From: Pseudomonas fulva
Lineage (GTDB): Bacteria; Pseudomonadota; Gammaproteobacteria; Pseudomonadales; Pseudomonadaceae
Length of the DNA: 64,000 nucleotides
Direction of reading: 5' to 3'
Assembly (NCBI RefSeq): GCF_023517795.1
Contig: NZ_CP082928.1
Span: 3,968,001-4,032,000, forward strand
In this document: positions 1 to 9,368 of the stretch, piece by piece
How the letters are laid out: the number at the start of each line of letters is the position of its first letter
How positions within the stretch are numbered: position 1 is the first letter of the stretch
Translations under genes and position numbers: made by a program
The notes under the pieces: generated by a model
What the model was told of the DNA's origin: nothing
Database searches by the model: none
Seen by the model: the letters and a program-made list of their open reading frames with translations, nothing else

Positions 1-835
1 GAAGGGCAAGATCTGCCGCAACTGGACGCTCAACCCGCACCCGACGTTGATCCCGGCCATCGAGACCGGCTGGGTGGAAAGCGTGCACTGCTTCGGCACC
101 GAGCTGGGTATGGAGGGCTATATCGCCCAGCGCCCGGACGTGTTCTTCACCGGCCGCGACGGCTCCATGCGCTCCAACCGCATGATGTGCCAGCTGGCCG
201 GGCAGTACGCGGTCGACCTGTTTATCGGCGCCACCCTGCAGGTGGATGGTGATGGCCATTCCTCCACCGTGACCCGCGGCCGCCTGGCCGGCTTCGGCGG
301 CGCGCCGAACATGGGCCACGACCCGCGCGGTCGACGCCACAGCACGCCGGCCTGGCTGGACATGGCGACGCCGGGCGGCGAAGGCCCGGTGACCCTGCTC
401 GAACGTGGCAAGAAGCTGGTGGTGCAGATGGTCGAGACCTTCCAGGAGGGCGGCAAACCCACCTTCGTCGAGCGCCTGGATGCGGTGGACGTGGCGAAGA
501 AGTCCGGCATGCCGCTGGCGCCGATCATGATCTACGGCGACGACGTCACTCACCTGCTCACCGAGGAAGGCATCGCCTACCTGTACAAGGCGCGCTCGCT
601 GGAGGAACGCCAGGCGATGATCGCCGCGGTCGCCGGCGTCACCGCCATCGGCCTGCGTCATGACCCGAAAGCCACCGCACGCATGCGTCGGGAAGGGCTG
701 ATCGCCCTGCCCGAAGACCTCGGCATTCGCCGCACCGACGCCAGCCGCGAACTGCTTGCGGCCAAAAGCATCGCCGAGCTGGTCGAGTGGTCGGGGGGGC
801 TCTACAACCCGCCCGCCAAGTTCAGGAGCTGGTGA
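1..835 (+). CDS. mdcA: Malonate decarboxylase alpha subunit (5' truncated)
   Basis: This is the C-terminal half of the subunit that transfers the CoA-like prosthetic group of the acyl carrier protein between acetyl and malonyl forms. The reading frame is open from base 2, so the start lies outside the window. An early Met codon at base 47 is internal, because the frame continues upstream in phase. The protein keeps the CoA-transferase-like segment with the MATPGGEGP stretch and ends in a typical NPPAKFRSW tail. The stop overlaps the mdcB start as ATGA. Identification rests on family resemblance and on the complete mdcB-H series that follows. Malonate is decarboxylated to acetate and CO2 in the cytoplasm. 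Confidence 0.93.
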   Translation, partial: KGKICRNWTLNPHPTLIPAIETGWVESVHCFGTELGMEGYIAQRPDVFFTGRDGSMRSNRMMCQLAGQYAVDLFIGATLQVDGDGHSSTVTRGRLAGFGGAPNMGHDPRGRRHSTPAWLDMATPGGEGPVTLLERGKKLVVQMVETFQEGGKPTFVERLDAVDVAKKSGMPLAPIMIYGDDVTHLLTEEGIAYLYKARSLEERQAMIAAVAGVTAIGLRHDPKATARMRREGLIALPEDLGIRRTDASRELLAAKSIAELVEWSGGLYNPPAKFRSW

Positions 836-1713
836 TGAATGCACTGACTGCAATTCAGCCTCAGCTCTCTTTAGGCGACTGGCTGGCGGATCTGGCCGTC
901 GACGCGCTGATCGACGAGGCCGACCTGTCGCCCAAGCCGGGGTTGGTGGACCGTCGTGGCAGCGGCGCCCATACCGACCTGCACCTGGGCCTGATGCATG
1001 CCTCGGCGCTGGCTCTGTGGCCCAGTTTCAAGGCCATGGCCGAGGCCGCCCAGCAACGGGGCGAGATCGATCTGCATCTGCGTGAGTCGGTTGGCCGTAT
1101 CGGCCGCGAAGGCGAGGAGGAGATGCTGCGCGTTACCGGCGGCGTCAACACCCACCGCGGCGCGATCTGGGCGCTGGGCCTGCTCAGCAGTGCTGCCGCG
1201 CTGGACGTTCGAACCCTGTCACCGGCCCAGGTGGCCGTGCGCGCCGCGCGTCTGGCTCTGCTCGATGACCGCGCTGCACCGCTCACTGGCGACAGCCATG
1301 GCGCCCAGGCCTGCCGCCGGTACGGCGTGTACGGGGCCCGTGAGGAAGCGCAGCTGGGTTTCCCCGCGGTGCTCCAGCAGGCGCTGCCGCAACTGGCGCG
1401 CAGCCGCGCCGCCGGGGCAGGGGAGCAGAACGCTCGCCTCGATGCGCTGCTGGCGATCATGACCCAACTGGCCGACACCTGCGTGCTCTACCGCGCGGGC
1501 ATGGCCGGGCTGATGCGCATGCAGAGCGGTGCCCGCGCGGTGCTCGCCGCCGGCGGCTGCGCCAGCCTCGACGGTCGCCGCTGCCTGCGCGAGCTGGAGC
1601 GCGACATGCTGCACCTGCGTGCCTCGCCTGGCGGTGCTGCCGATCTGCTCGCCGCCACCCTGTTCCTCGACCGCCTGCAGCATGGGCTGCCGGCGCCGCT
1701 TGGGAGTCTGTGA
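835..1713 (+). CDS. mdcB: Triphosphoribosyl-dephospho-CoA synthase
   Basis: A 292-residue enzyme that makes the 2'-(5''-triphosphoribosyl)-3'-dephospho-CoA precursor of the MdcC prosthetic group from dephospho-CoA and ATP. It is a CitG/MdcB family protein of usual length, with the early [17 protein letters not shown] motif and a later PLTGDSHG motif. The ATG at 835 overlaps the mdcA stop by 4 bases (ATGA), which suggests translational coupling. An in-frame start at 787 would run into mdcA and was not used. It works with MdcG, encoded four genes downstream. Confidence 0.93.
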   Translation: MNALTAIQPQLSLGDWLADLAVDALIDEADLSPKPGLVDRRGSGAHTDLHLGLMHASALALWPSFKAMAEAAQQRGEIDLHLRESVGRIGREGEEEMLRVTGGVNTHRGAIWALGLLSSAAALDVRTLSPAQVAVRAARLALLDDRAAPLTGDSHGAQACRRYGVYGAREEAQLGFPAVLQQALPQLARSRAAGAGEQNARLDALLAIMTQLADTCVLYRAGMAGLMRMQSGARAVLAAGGCASLDGRRCLRELERDMLHLRASPGGAADLLAATLFLDRLQHGLPAPLGSL

Positions 1714-1714
1714 A

Positions 1715-2014
1715 ATGGAAACCCTGTCTTTTCGATTTCCCGCCGGGCAACCGGCTCAGGGCCGTGCGCTGGTGGGCTGCGTCGGCTCCGGCGACCTGGA
1801 AGTGATGCTCGAACCCGGCCTGGCCGGCACGCTGGCCATTGAGGTGGTCACCTCGGTCAACGGCAGTTCGCCACGCTGGCAGCTGCTGTTCGAGCGCATG
1901 TTCGGTGAGCAGCAACTGCCGGCGTTGAACATCGCCATTCATGATTTCGGCGCCACGCCCGGCGTGGTGCGCCTGCGCCTGGAACAGGGCCTGGAGGAAC
2001 TCAACCATGGCTGA
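1715..2014 (+). CDS. mdcC: Malonate decarboxylase acyl carrier protein (delta subunit)
   Basis: A 99-residue acyl carrier protein of the decarboxylase complex. The motif VGSGDLEV near the N-terminus contains Ser25, the residue known in the family to carry the phosphoribosyl-dephospho-CoA arm. The ATG at 1715 lies one base after the mdcB stop. The 3' end overlaps mdcD by 8 bases. The start at 1715 gives the usual family length, whereas a frame-compatible upstream start at 1529 would overlap mdcB almost entirely. Its context between mdcB and mdcD is standard. Confidence 0.94.
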   Translation: METLSFRFPAGQPAQGRALVGCVGSGDLEVMLEPGLAGTLAIEVVTSVNGSSPRWQLLFERMFGEQQLPALNIAIHDFGATPGVVRLRLEQGLEELNHG

Positions 2015-2858
2015 GCAGAACATCCAGCGCCTGTTGGCGCAGCGCAGTTTCACCGAACTCGGTGCCCGTGAGCGGGCTCGCGCACTGCTCGATGCCGGCA
2101 GCTTCCGTGAACTGCTCGACCCCTTCGCCCGGCTGATGTCGCCCTGGCTGCCCAAGCAGGGCATCGTGCCTCAGGCCGATGACGGCGTGGTGGTGGCCAA
2201 GGGTTCGCTCGACGGCCAGCCTGCGGTGATCATCGCCATCGAAGGGGCGTTCCAGGGCGGCAGCCTCGGTGAGGTGGGCGGCGCGAAGATCGCAGGCAGC
2301 CTCGAGTTGGCCTCCGAAGACAACCGCAATGGCACACCGACCCGCGCCGTGCTGCTGCTGGAAACCGGCGGCGTGCGCTTGCAGGAAGCCAACCTGGGCC
2401 TGGCGGCCATTGCCGAGATCCAGGCCGCCATCGTCGAGCTGCGCCAGTACCAGCCGGTGATCGGCCTGGTGGCCGGCCCGGTCGGCTGCTTCGGCGGCAT
2501 GTCCATCGCCGCCGGGCTGTGCAGCTACCTGCTGGTCACCCGCGAAGCGCGCCTGGGGCTCAACGGCCCCCAGGTGATCGAGCAGGAAGCCGGGCTGGAC
2601 GAGTACGATTCCCGCGATCGTCCGTTCATCTGGAGCCTGACCGGTGGTGAGCAGCGCCACGCCAGCGGCCTGGTCGACGGCTATGTGGCCGATGATGTCG
2701 AGGCCATTCGCCGCGAGCTGCATGGGCTGTTCGCCAAGGGCAAACCGGCCCAGGAACGCAGCCGTCGCCACGCCTGGTTCCTCGAGCGCCTGCGGGCCGT
2801 CGACACCGCCGTTCAGGCCGATGCCGCTGCCGTACGCAGCGCCTACCAGGGAGCATGA
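2007..2858 (+). CDS. mdcD: Malonate decarboxylase beta subunit
   Basis: A 283-residue carboxyltransferase-type subunit which, with MdcE, decarboxylates malonyl-S-MdcC. It has the crotonase-like fold signature of the family: a glycine-rich GAFQGGSLGEVGGAK segment around residues 80-95 and GPVGCFGGMSIAAGL near residue 160 that forms the acyl pocket and oxyanion hole. It overlaps mdcC at its 5' end, and its stop overlaps the mdcE start (ATGA). The start was chosen at 2007 because the open frame further upstream is only a shadow of mdcC. Confidence 0.94.
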   Translation: MAEQNIQRLLAQRSFTELGARERARALLDAGSFRELLDPFARLMSPWLPKQGIVPQADDGVVVAKGSLDGQPAVIIAIEGAFQGGSLGEVGGAKIAGSLELASEDNRNGTPTRAVLLLETGGVRLQEANLGLAAIAEIQAAIVELRQYQPVIGLVAGPVGCFGGMSIAAGLCSYLLVTREARLGLNGPQVIEQEAGLDEYDSRDRPFIWSLTGGEQRHASGLVDGYVADDVEAIRRELHGLFAKGKPAQERSRRHAWFLERLRAVDTAVQADAAAVRSAYQGA

Positions 2859-3667
2859 GCATGACAACTGCACAGCAACAACGCGGCCTGCACTGGTTCC
2901 AGGCCCTGGCGGGCGATGCCCAGCCGCTGGGCGGCCTGCCTGCTTCATTGCGGGTCGCCGACGCGGAGCTGGCCGGCCAGCCAGTGCGCTATATCGCGGT
3001 GATCGCCGACGCCAGCAACCCGTTTCCCCGGGCCCGTAATGGCGAGGTCGGCCTGCTCGAGGGCTGGGGCCTGGCCCAGGCCGTGGATGAGGCCATCGAG
3101 GCGGATCGCGACTCCCCGAACAAGCGCGCGCTGGTCGCCATCGTCGACGTGCCGAGCCAGGCCTACGGGCGCCGCGAGGAAGCCTATGGCATTCACCAGG
3201 CCCTGGCCGGCGCTGTGGACGCCTATGCCCGTGCCCGCCTGGCCGGCCATGGGGTGATCGGCCTGCTGGTTGGCAAGGCCATGTCCGGCGCCTTTCTCGC
3301 CCACGGCTACCAGGCCAACCGGCTGATCGCCCTGCGCGATGCCGGGGTGATGGTGCATGCCATGGGCAAGGCCGCCGCCGCGCGCATCACCCTGCGCAGC
3401 GTCGACGAGCTGGAGGCGCTGGCCGCCAGCGTGCCGCCGATGGCCTATGACCTGGATAACTACGCCTCGCTCGGCCTGCTGGCGGAGGTGCTGGATGTCG
3501 AACAGGCCGCGCAGCCGACCGCTGCTGACCTGGCTCGTGTGCAGGACGCCCTGGGCCGTGCCCTGGCCGATCTGGCCAGCAGCCCGCGGGACCTGCGCAA
3601 CCGCTTGGGCGCCGCCAATCGCGCGGCCTCCGCCCAGGTGCGTGAACTGCTGCGCGCGCAGTGGTAG
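2855..3667 (+). CDS. mdcE: Malonate decarboxylase gamma subunit
   Basis: A 270-residue co-decarboxylase partner of MdcD. It resembles the C-terminal half of biotin-dependent carboxyltransferases, and the central GHGVIGLLVGKAMSGAFLAHG segment (about residues 128-148) is the recognisable core. The ATG at 2855 is embedded in the mdcD stop region, so the genes are tightly coupled. The length is usual for the biotin-independent pseudomonad enzyme. No biotin carrier gene is present nearby, consistent with the soluble biotin-independent system rather than the sodium-pumping Mad type. Confidence 0.93.
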   Translation: MSMTTAQQQRGLHWFQALAGDAQPLGGLPASLRVADAELAGQPVRYIAVIADASNPFPRARNGEVGLLEGWGLAQAVDEAIEADRDSPNKRALVAIVDVPSQAYGRREEAYGIHQALAGAVDAYARARLAGHGVIGLLVGKAMSGAFLAHGYQANRLIALRDAGVMVHAMGKAAAARITLRSVDELEALAASVPPMAYDLDNYASLGLLAEVLDVEQAAQPTAADLARVQDALGRALADLASSPRDLRNRLGAANRAASAQVRELLRAQW

Positions 3668-3676
3668 GAGCCGGTC

Positions 3677-4309
3677 ATGCAGCCTCCCCATCCACATGAC
3701 CTGCTCTGGGGCCTGCGCCCCGAGCAGCTGCCAGAGGAGGCGCCAGCCTGGGCGCGCGCCGCTCTGGGCGAACAGGTGCCGGTGGTGGTGCGGCGAGCCC
3801 CGGCCGAGGCCGGCTGGGTGGCGGTGGGGGTTCGCGGCAGCGCCCGTGAACACCGCTATGGCACCTGGATGCGCCTGGGCGAGATCAGCCGCCTGGTCAG
3901 CCCACAGGCTATCGCCAGGGCAGGGCGCTGGCGCAACCATAGCCAGCCGCACTGGCCGGCGCTGCGCGCCCTGAGCGGGCTGGCACCATGTTTCGATGCC
4001 CTGGGCCTGGCCTGGGGCATCACCGGCAGCCTGGGTTTTGAACTGGCCAGTGGCATTGCCGCCGCGCACCCGGACAGTGATCTCGATCTGTCGCTGCGTG
4101 CACCCCGGCACCTGCCACGCGATTGGGCACGGTCGCTTTGCCGTTCGCTGGACGAGGCGCCGGCGCGTATCGATCTGCAACTGGAAACACCCAATGGCGC
4201 CGTGGCCCTGCGCGAATGGGCCGGCACGGCGCCACGTGTGCTGTTGAAAACTCAGGATGGCCCATTGCTGGTCAGCGATCCCTGGCAACTGCAGCAGGTG
4301 GCGGCGTGA
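3677..4309 (+). CDS. mdcG: Malonate decarboxylase holo-ACP synthase (phosphoribosyl-dephospho-CoA transferase)
   Basis: A 210-residue nucleotidyltransferase-like enzyme that attaches the MdcB product to the serine of MdcC with release of pyrophosphate. A metal-binding acidic motif SDLDLSLR is visible around residue 135, preceded by a GSLGFELASG stretch, as in the MdcG/CitX-like family. It starts 9 bases after mdcE, and the stop overlaps the GTG start of mdcH. The product acts only on the MdcC protein, so its position inside the operon is expected. Confidence 0.92.
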   Translation: MQPPHPHDLLWGLRPEQLPEEAPAWARAALGEQVPVVVRRAPAEAGWVAVGVRGSAREHRYGTWMRLGEISRLVSPQAIARAGRWRNHSQPHWPALRALSGLAPCFDALGLAWGITGSLGFELASGIAAAHPDSDLDLSLRAPRHLPRDWARSLCRSLDEAPARIDLQLETPNGAVALREWAGTAPRVLLKTQDGPLLVSDPWQLQQVAA

Positions 4310-5241
4310 GTACGCTCTGGGCCTTTCCCGGCCAGGGCGCGCAGCAGCCCGGCATGCTGCATGACCTGCCGGCTGACCCCGTCGTTCAGGCATGCCTGGC
4401 GGAAGCCGAGGGTCTGCTCGGCGAGCCGCTCGCCGGCCTGGATTCTGCCGAGGCGCTGCAAGGCACACGCGCCGTGCAACTGTGCCTGCTGATTGCCGGG
4501 GTGGCCGGTGCCCGTCTGTTGAAAGCCCGTGGCCTGGCGCCCGATTACGTTGCGGGCCTCTCGATCGGCGCCTATGCCGCGGCGGTCGTCGCCGATGCGC
4601 TGAGTTTCACCGATGCACTGCGCCTGGTCGCCCTGCGCGGCCAGCTGATGCAGCAGGCCTATCCCCAGGGCCACGGCATGACGGCGGTCCTCGGTCTCGA
4701 CCTGAATACCCTCGAGGGCTTGCTGGCTGAGGTGAATGGCCCGCAGTCGCCCGTGTTCCTGGCCAATATCAATGCCGAAAACCAGCTGGTGATCGCCGGT
4801 AGCCACCCGGCGATGCAGGCGGTCGGTGAGCGTGCCCGGGCCGCTGGCGCGGGAGCGGTAAAGCCGCTGGCGGTCAGTGTGCCTTCCCATTGCGTGCTGC
4901 TTGCCGAGCCGGCGGCAAGGCTCGGCGAAGCGTTTGCCAGCGTGACCCTGCGGCGCCCCGCGGTGCGTTATCTGAGTGGCAATACCGCGCGGCTGTTGAG
5001 CGAGCCTGAGGCCCTGCGGGACGACCTGGCCAACAACATGTGCCGGGTCGTGAACTGGTCCGGCGTTCTACACGTCGCTTTTGAACGGGGCGTGCGGCTG
5101 CACCTCGAACTGCCGCCCGGCAGCGTGCTCAGTGGCCTGGCGCGGCGTGTGTTCGAGCCGGCAATGGTCGTCGCCTTTCAGGGCGCGCGCCTGGATACGT
5201 TGGAGGCGCTGCTGCGTCAGGAGGTGAACCAGAGCCGATAA
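4306..5241 (+). CDS. mdcH: Malonate decarboxylase malonyl transacylase (epsilon subunit)
   Basis: A 311-residue malonyl-CoA:ACP transacylase that loads malonyl onto the MdcC arm. The N-terminal FPGQGAQ motif (oxyanion hole), the nucleophile motif GLSIGAY with Ser86, and the catalytic histidine in VPSH (His195) are all visible. The start is GTG at 4306, overlapping the mdcG stop (GTGA). Upstream Met codons in the same frame lie inside mdcG. It is the last enzyme gene of the mdc set, and the carrier gene follows after about 250 bases. Confidence 0.93.
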   Translation: MSTLWAFPGQGAQQPGMLHDLPADPVVQACLAEAEGLLGEPLAGLDSAEALQGTRAVQLCLLIAGVAGARLLKARGLAPDYVAGLSIGAYAAAVVADALSFTDALRLVALRGQLMQQAYPQGHGMTAVLGLDLNTLEGLLAEVNGPQSPVFLANINAENQLVIAGSHPAMQAVGERARAAGAGAVKPLAVSVPSHCVLLAEPAARLGEAFASVTLRRPAVRYLSGNTARLLSEPEALRDDLANNMCRVVNWSGVLHVAFERGVRLHLELPPGSVLSGLARRVFEPAMVVAFQGARLDTLEALLRQEVNQSR

Positions 5242-5302
5242 CGACGTCCGATTGCCGAAGCACAAGAACAATAACTTCGATGCGTCAACGAGGATAAAAG
5301 CA

Positions 5303-5407
5303 ATGATCACCTACCGACGGATTTCACTCGCCATCCTTACCCTGGACTGCTTCAGCCGGCCGCCGGCCGGTGTGCAACGGGCGGCAATTGCCTGGGTGCG
5401 CCCATGA
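5303..5407 (+). CDS. Possible 34-residue leader ORF before the malonate carrier
   Basis: This short frame begins with ATG at 5303 behind a fair Shine-Dalgarno (GAGGATAAAAG). It ends at TGA 5405-5407, overlapping the ATG of a second small frame at 5404. The N-terminus MITYRRISLAIL is faintly like the start of MdcL, the small subunit normally found here, but the rest is not. It could be a remnant, a coupling leader or chance. No known function can be assigned. Confidence 0.25.
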   Translation: MITYRRISLAILTLDCFSRPPAGVQRAAIAWVRP

Positions 5408-5499
5408 GCGGGCGCGCAGCATCGCAAGGCCAGGCAGTACCCATGGATGGCGCCTCGCCATCGGATGAAACCAACCAGCTGTTGGGGGAGGGTGTATGA
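5404..5499 (+). CDS. Possible 31-residue ORF coupled to the malonate carrier start
   Basis: A second small frame starts at ATG 5404, overlapping the stop of the preceding 34-codon frame (ATGA). Its own TGA at 5497-5499 overlaps the ATG of the carrier gene at 5496. The predicted peptide is hydrophilic and unlike any family I know. The chain of two ATGA overlaps would allow ribosomes to be handed on to the carrier gene, but there is no direct evidence that the peptide is made. Confidence 0.22.
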   Translation: MSGRAASQGQAVPMDGASPSDETNQLLGEGV

Positions 5500-6842
5500 G
5501 TCCGGAAATCGCAACGATCATCGGTCTGGTGATCATGTTCATCGTGGCCACGGCACTGCCCATCAACATGGGCGCCGTCGGCTTTGCCCTGGCCTTTATC
5601 GTCGGCGGTATCTGGGTCGGCATGGGGGGTAAGGAGGTTCTTGCGGGGTTCCCCGCCGATCTGTTCCTGACCCTGGTCGGCATCACCTATCTGTTCGCCA
5701 TCGCCCAGAAGAACGGCACCATCGACCTGCTGGTGCATTGGGCGGTGAAGGGTGTGCGCGGTCATATCGTGGCCATTCCGTGGGTGATGTTCGTCGTCAC
5801 CGCCGTGCTCACCGCCTTTGGCGCACTGGGCCCGGCGGCGGTGGCGATCATCGGCCCGGTGGCGCTGCGTTTTGCCAAGCAGTACCAGATCAACCCGCTG
5901 ATGATGGGCCTGCTGGTGATCCACGGCGCCCAGGCGGGCGGCTTCTCGCCGATCAGCGTGTACGGCGGCATCACCAACCAAGTGGTGCAGAAGGCCGGGC
6001 TGGACGTCACGGAAATGGCCGTGTTCCTCACCAGCCTGGGCTTTAACCTGCTGATGGCCTTTATCTGCTTCTTCGCCTTCGGTGGCATCGCCCTGCTGCG
6101 CCGTGGTCGTGCGGTGGCCGATGAGCCCTTGATCGCCGGCGTGCAGGCGTCGTCCCGGCAGTTTGCCATCGAGGGCCATGGCGCGGTGGTCAGTGCCGGC
6201 GGCGGCACGTTGTCCAATAACCCGCAGGCGCTGGATGAGGTGCGCATCAACCGCGATCACCTGATCACCCTGGCCGGCCTGCTGGGCCTGGGCATCGCCG
6301 CGCTGGTGTACGACCTCAACGTCGGCCTGGTGGCGATCACCGTCGCCGTCGCCATCGCAGTGATCTCGCCGTCCGCGCAAAAGGGCGCGGTGGACGGCAT
6401 CAGCTGGTCCACGGTGCTGTTGATCAGCGGCGTGGTGACCTATGTGGCCGTGCTGCAGAAGGCCGGTGCGGTCGACTTCGTCGGCCACGGCGTCAGTGCC
6501 ATCGGTATTCCGCTGCTGGGGGCGCTGCTGGTCTGCTATGTCGGCGGCATCGTTTCCGCCTTCGCGTCGTCGGCGGCGGTGCTGGGCGCCACCATCCCCC
6601 TGGCAGTGCCGTTCCTGATGCAGGGCCAGCTCGGTGCGGCAGGCGTGATCTGCGCGCTGGCGGTGTCTTCTACTGTGGTGGACGTCAGCCCGTTCTCCAC
6701 CAACGGCGCCTTGGTGGTGGCCTCGGCGGCGAAGGAAGAGCGCGAAGCCCTGTTCCGCCGCTTCCTGGTCTACAGCGGCCTGGTGGTGGCCTTCGGCCCG
6801 CTGCTGGCCTGGCTGCTGTTCGTGGTGCCGGGCTGGATGTAA
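5496..6842 (+). CDS. matC: MatC-type dicarboxylate (malonate) carrier
   Basis: A 448-residue inner-membrane protein of the DASS/ArsB-like fold that resembles rhizobial MatC malonate carriers. About a dozen hydrophobic segments are visible. The MatC N-terminal domain covers roughly residues 1-150, and the typical GGFSPISVYGGITN motif lies near residue 150. The C-terminal half carries the repeat signature VSPFSTNGALV. It stands where many pseudomonads have mdcL-mdcM, so it probably imports malonate for the upstream enzymes. It converges with the LysR gene at 6892. Confidence 0.85.
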   Translation: MSPEIATIIGLVIMFIVATALPINMGAVGFALAFIVGGIWVGMGGKEVLAGFPADLFLTLVGITYLFAIAQKNGTIDLLVHWAVKGVRGHIVAIPWVMFVVTAVLTAFGALGPAAVAIIGPVALRFAKQYQINPLMMGLLVIHGAQAGGFSPISVYGGITNQVVQKAGLDVTEMAVFLTSLGFNLLMAFICFFAFGGIALLRRGRAVADEPLIAGVQASSRQFAIEGHGAVVSAGGGTLSNNPQALDEVRINRDHLITLAGLLGLGIAALVYDLNVGLVAITVAVAIAVISPSAQKGAVDGISWSTVLLISGVVTYVAVLQKAGAVDFVGHGVSAIGIPLLGALLVCYVGGIVSAFASSAAVLGATIPLAVPFLMQGQLGAAGVICALAVSSTVVDVSPFSTNGALVVASAAKEEREALFRRFLVYSGLVVAFGPLLAWLLFVVPGWM

Positions 6843-6891
6843 GCCCGGCGCGGGTGGCGAACGTGGCTCGTCACCTGCCGAGCGCCCGGCC

Positions 6892-7809
6892 TCAGGCCGT
6901 CTGCCCCAGGCTGTACATGCGGCATTCTGCCAGCAGCGCGAGCAGGTTGGGGTCGCGCTCCTTGGCTTTCAGGAACACCACGCCGATATGTTGCTGCAGG
7001 TGATACTTGGCCTGCAGCGCAATCAGTTTCACGCGGTTCTCGTACACCGCCGCGATGCGCCCGGGCAGCAGCGCGTAGCCCACGCCGGAACTGACCATGC
7101 TGAGCAGGGTGAAGATGTCGTTCACCTGCATCGCCACGTTGGGCTCGAAGCCCGCCTGTTCGAATACCCGCACGCCGTCCTGATGGGTGGCGAAACCCTG
7201 GGTCAGGGTGATGAAGGTGGATTCGCGCAGGTCGGCCAGATCCACTTCGGCCTGCTCGGCAAAGGGCGAATCCACCGGCACGGCGAGAAAGATGTCGTCG
7301 GAGAACAGCGGCAACTGCTCGCAGTCGGGGTGCGGTTCGGCATCGTTGAGGGCGACCAGAATGGCGTCCAGCTCCATGTTCCTGAGCTTGTACATCAGGT
7401 CGACGTTGGAGCCCAGGATCAGGTCGATATTGAGTTCGCTGCGCCGCAGCTTCAGGCCCATGATCAGTTGCGGCACGGTCTTGACCGTCAGCGAGTAGAG
7501 CGAGCCGAGCTTGAAGCGCTCGGCACCGAAACCCGCGGCCTCACGGGCCAGGCGCACCATGTCCTGGGCGTCCTGGATCAGCTTCTGGGCTTTCTCTTCC
7601 AGCACGTAGGCGCTTTCCAGCGGGATCAGGTTGCGGCCCTGGTGCTTGAACAGCGGGCAACGCAGGGCATTTTCCAGGGAGTGGATGGCGCGGTGCACGC
7701 TGACGTTACTGGTGTTGAGTTCACTGGCCGCACGGGCCAGGTTGCCGCTGCGCATGAAGGCCAGAAAGATTTCCAGCTTCTTGAGCGTCAGTTCCTCATC
7801 GATCTGCAT
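6892..7809 (-). CDS. mdcR: LysR-family regulator of malonate use
   Basis: A 305-residue LysR-type regulator. The N-terminal winged helix-turn-helix runs over about residues 8-66 (core segment ARAASELNTSNVSVHRAI) and the periplasmic-binding-protein-like effector domain over 95-295. It lies next to and converges with the malonate operon, as MdcR does in related bacteria, so malonate or malonyl-CoA is the probable co-inducer. The ATG at 7809 gives full family length. The operator would lie upstream of mdcA, outside this window. Confidence 0.85.
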   Translation of the reverse strand: MQIDEELTLKKLEIFLAFMRSGNLARAASELNTSNVSVHRAIHSLENALRCPLFKHQGRNLIPLESAYVLEEKAQKLIQDAQDMVRLAREAAGFGAERFKLGSLYSLTVKTVPQLIMGLKLRRSELNIDLILGSNVDLMYKLRNMELDAILVALNDAEPHPDCEQLPLFSDDIFLAVPVDSPFAEQAEVDLADLRESTFITLTQGFATHQDGVRVFEQAGFEPNVAMQVNDIFTLLSMVSSGVGYALLPGRIAAVYENRVKLIALQAKYHLQQHIGVVFLKAKERDPNLLALLAECRMYSLGQTA

Positions 7810-7879
7810 GGGCCAGATCCAATCCTTGGTGAGACGGAAGTGGCCCGATTGTGCCGCAGATGATCGGCGCCGTGGCGAA

Positions 7880-8191
7880 TCAGCCGCAGGCGATGCGCTC
7901 GATGACTTCGGCTTCGGTGATGTCGATGTTCAGGCGCTGGGAATCGTAGTCCAGGGTCACCATGTCGCCGGGCGACAGCACGCGGGCGGTGCGCGCGCCG
8001 GACTGTTCACGGGCCTGTTCGACGATTTCGGCGGTGGCCACCTGGCCGAGCAGGTTCTGCGCGGCTTCGGCACTGCATTTGCCGTTGCTGTTGGCGGGTT
8101 TCGACGCCTGGGTGGGTGCTGTGTCGGTCGAACTGCAGCCGGCGAGCAGGGCGAGCAGAGCGGCGCCGCCAATCAGGTGTTTGAAAGCCAT
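7880..8191 (-). CDS. Lipoprotein with I78-type peptidase inhibitor domain
   Basis: A 103-residue predicted lipoprotein. The N-terminal signal ends in the lipobox LLAGC, giving Cys19 as the lipidation site, followed by a Ser/Thr/Ala-rich linker. The C-terminal 65 residues match the inhibitor I78 (elastase-inhibitor) pattern: a cysteine start, GQVATAEIV, then RVLSPGDMVTLDYDSQRLNI and a final cysteine. I chose the ATG at 8191, behind an AAGGATC ribosome site, because the longer frame from 8311 would bury the signal peptide. It probably protects envelope proteins against serine proteases. Confidence 0.75.
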   Translation of the reverse strand: MAFKHLIGGAALLALLAGCSSTDTAPTQASKPANSNGKCSAEAAQNLLGQVATAEIVEQAREQSGARTARVLSPGDMVTLDYDSQRLNIDITEAEVIERIACG

Positions 8192-8441
8192 TGCATGATC
8201 CTTGTGTGTGAAGGGTTCGCGGTGAAGTGCATGAGTGTGCCGTGTATCGGACTCGGTTGTCGTGCCCGTGTTCCGAATTTGGCCAATGGCGGCGTGAGCC
8301 TGCGTGCGCATGGTCGGCGTTTGTAACGCGCGCAGGCGGCAGCCGCTCGCGCATCGCCATGATCGCAGTCGTCAGGCGGCTCAGCGGGCCGGGCAACATT
8401 TCTTTACAATGGCCCGCTGTTTTCAGGATCGAGGCCTATCC

Positions 8442-9368
8442 GTGCAAGCGGTCATTTCCATTCAGCAGTTGAACAAGACCTACGCGTCCGGCCACCCGGC
8501 GCTCAAATCCATCGACCTGGACATCCGCCAGGGCGAGATCTTCGCGTTGCTCGGCCCCAATGGGGCGGGCAAGACCACGCTGATCAGCATCATCTGCGGC
8601 ATCGTCAATCCGGGCAGCGGCTCGGTGACGGTGGCCGGCCACGACATCCTGCGCGACTACCGCGCGGCCCGCTCGAAGATCGGCCTGGTACCCCAGGAAC
8701 TGTTCAACGAGGGCTTCGAGAGCGTGTGGGCGGCGGTGCGTTTCAGCCGCGGGCTGTTCGGCAAGGCGCCTGACGATGCCTACCTGGAGCAGCTGCTGCG
8801 CGACCTGTCGTTGTGGGAAAAGAAGGATGCGCGGATCTTCGAACTGTCCGGTGGCATGAAGCGCCGGGTGATGATCGCCAAGGCGCTGTCGCACCAGCCC
8901 GAGATCCTGTTTCTCGACGAGCCGACCGCCGGCGTCGACGTCGAGCTGCGCCGCAACATGTGGGACATGGTGCGCAAGCTGCGCGAGCGTGGGGTAACCA
9001 TCATCCTCACCACCCACTACATCGAGGAAGCCGAGGAGATGGCCGACCGCATCGGCGTGATCCGCAAGGGCGAGATCATTCTGGTGCAGGACAAGGACAC
9101 CCTCATGCGCCAGCTCGGCCAGAAGCAGCTGACCCTGCACCTGCAGCAACCATTGGGCGAACTGCCGCCTGCGTTGCAGCGCGATGACCTGCAGTTGCGC
9201 GACGACGGCCATGAGCTGGTCTACAGCTTCGATGGTCAGCAGGAGGACACCGGCATCGCCGAGCTGCTGCAGGTCTTGGCCCAGCACGGCATCGCCTTCA
9301 AGGATCTGCAGTCGAGCGAGAGCTCGCTGGAAGATATTTTCGTCAGTCTCGTGAAGGAGCAGGCATGA
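8442..9368 (+). CDS. ABC transporter ATP-binding protein (YadG-like)
   Basis: A 308-residue ATPase of the ABC-2 export class. The Walker [10 protein letters not shown], the signature [15 protein letters not shown], the Walker [13 protein letters not shown] and the switch histidine in LTTHY are all intact. The start is taken as GTG at 8442 with GAGG just upstream, because the frame from 8304 contains non-conserved residues. The stop overlaps the permease start at 9365 (ATGA). The pair resembles YadGH. The substrate is unknown from sequence. Confidence 0.88.
   Translation: MQAVISIQQLNKTYASGHPALKSIDLDIRQGEIFALLGPNGAGKTTLISIICGIVNPGSGSVTVAGHDILRDYRAARSKIGLVPQELFNEGFESVWAAVRFSRGLFGKAPDDAYLEQLLRDLSLWEKKDARIFELSGGMKRRVMIAKALSHQPEILFLDEPTAGVDVELRRNMWDMVRKLRERGVTIILTTHYIEEAEEMADRIGVIRKGEIILVQDKDTLMRQLGQKQLTLHLQQPLGELPPALQRDDLQLRDDGHELVYSFDGQQEDTGIAELLQVLAQHGIAFKDLQSSESSLEDIFVSLVKEQA

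Noticed and set aside
5352..6488. A 378-codon antisense frame over the malonate carrier
   Set aside because: Gln/His/Asp-rich mirror of membrane-segment codons; not a plausible protein.
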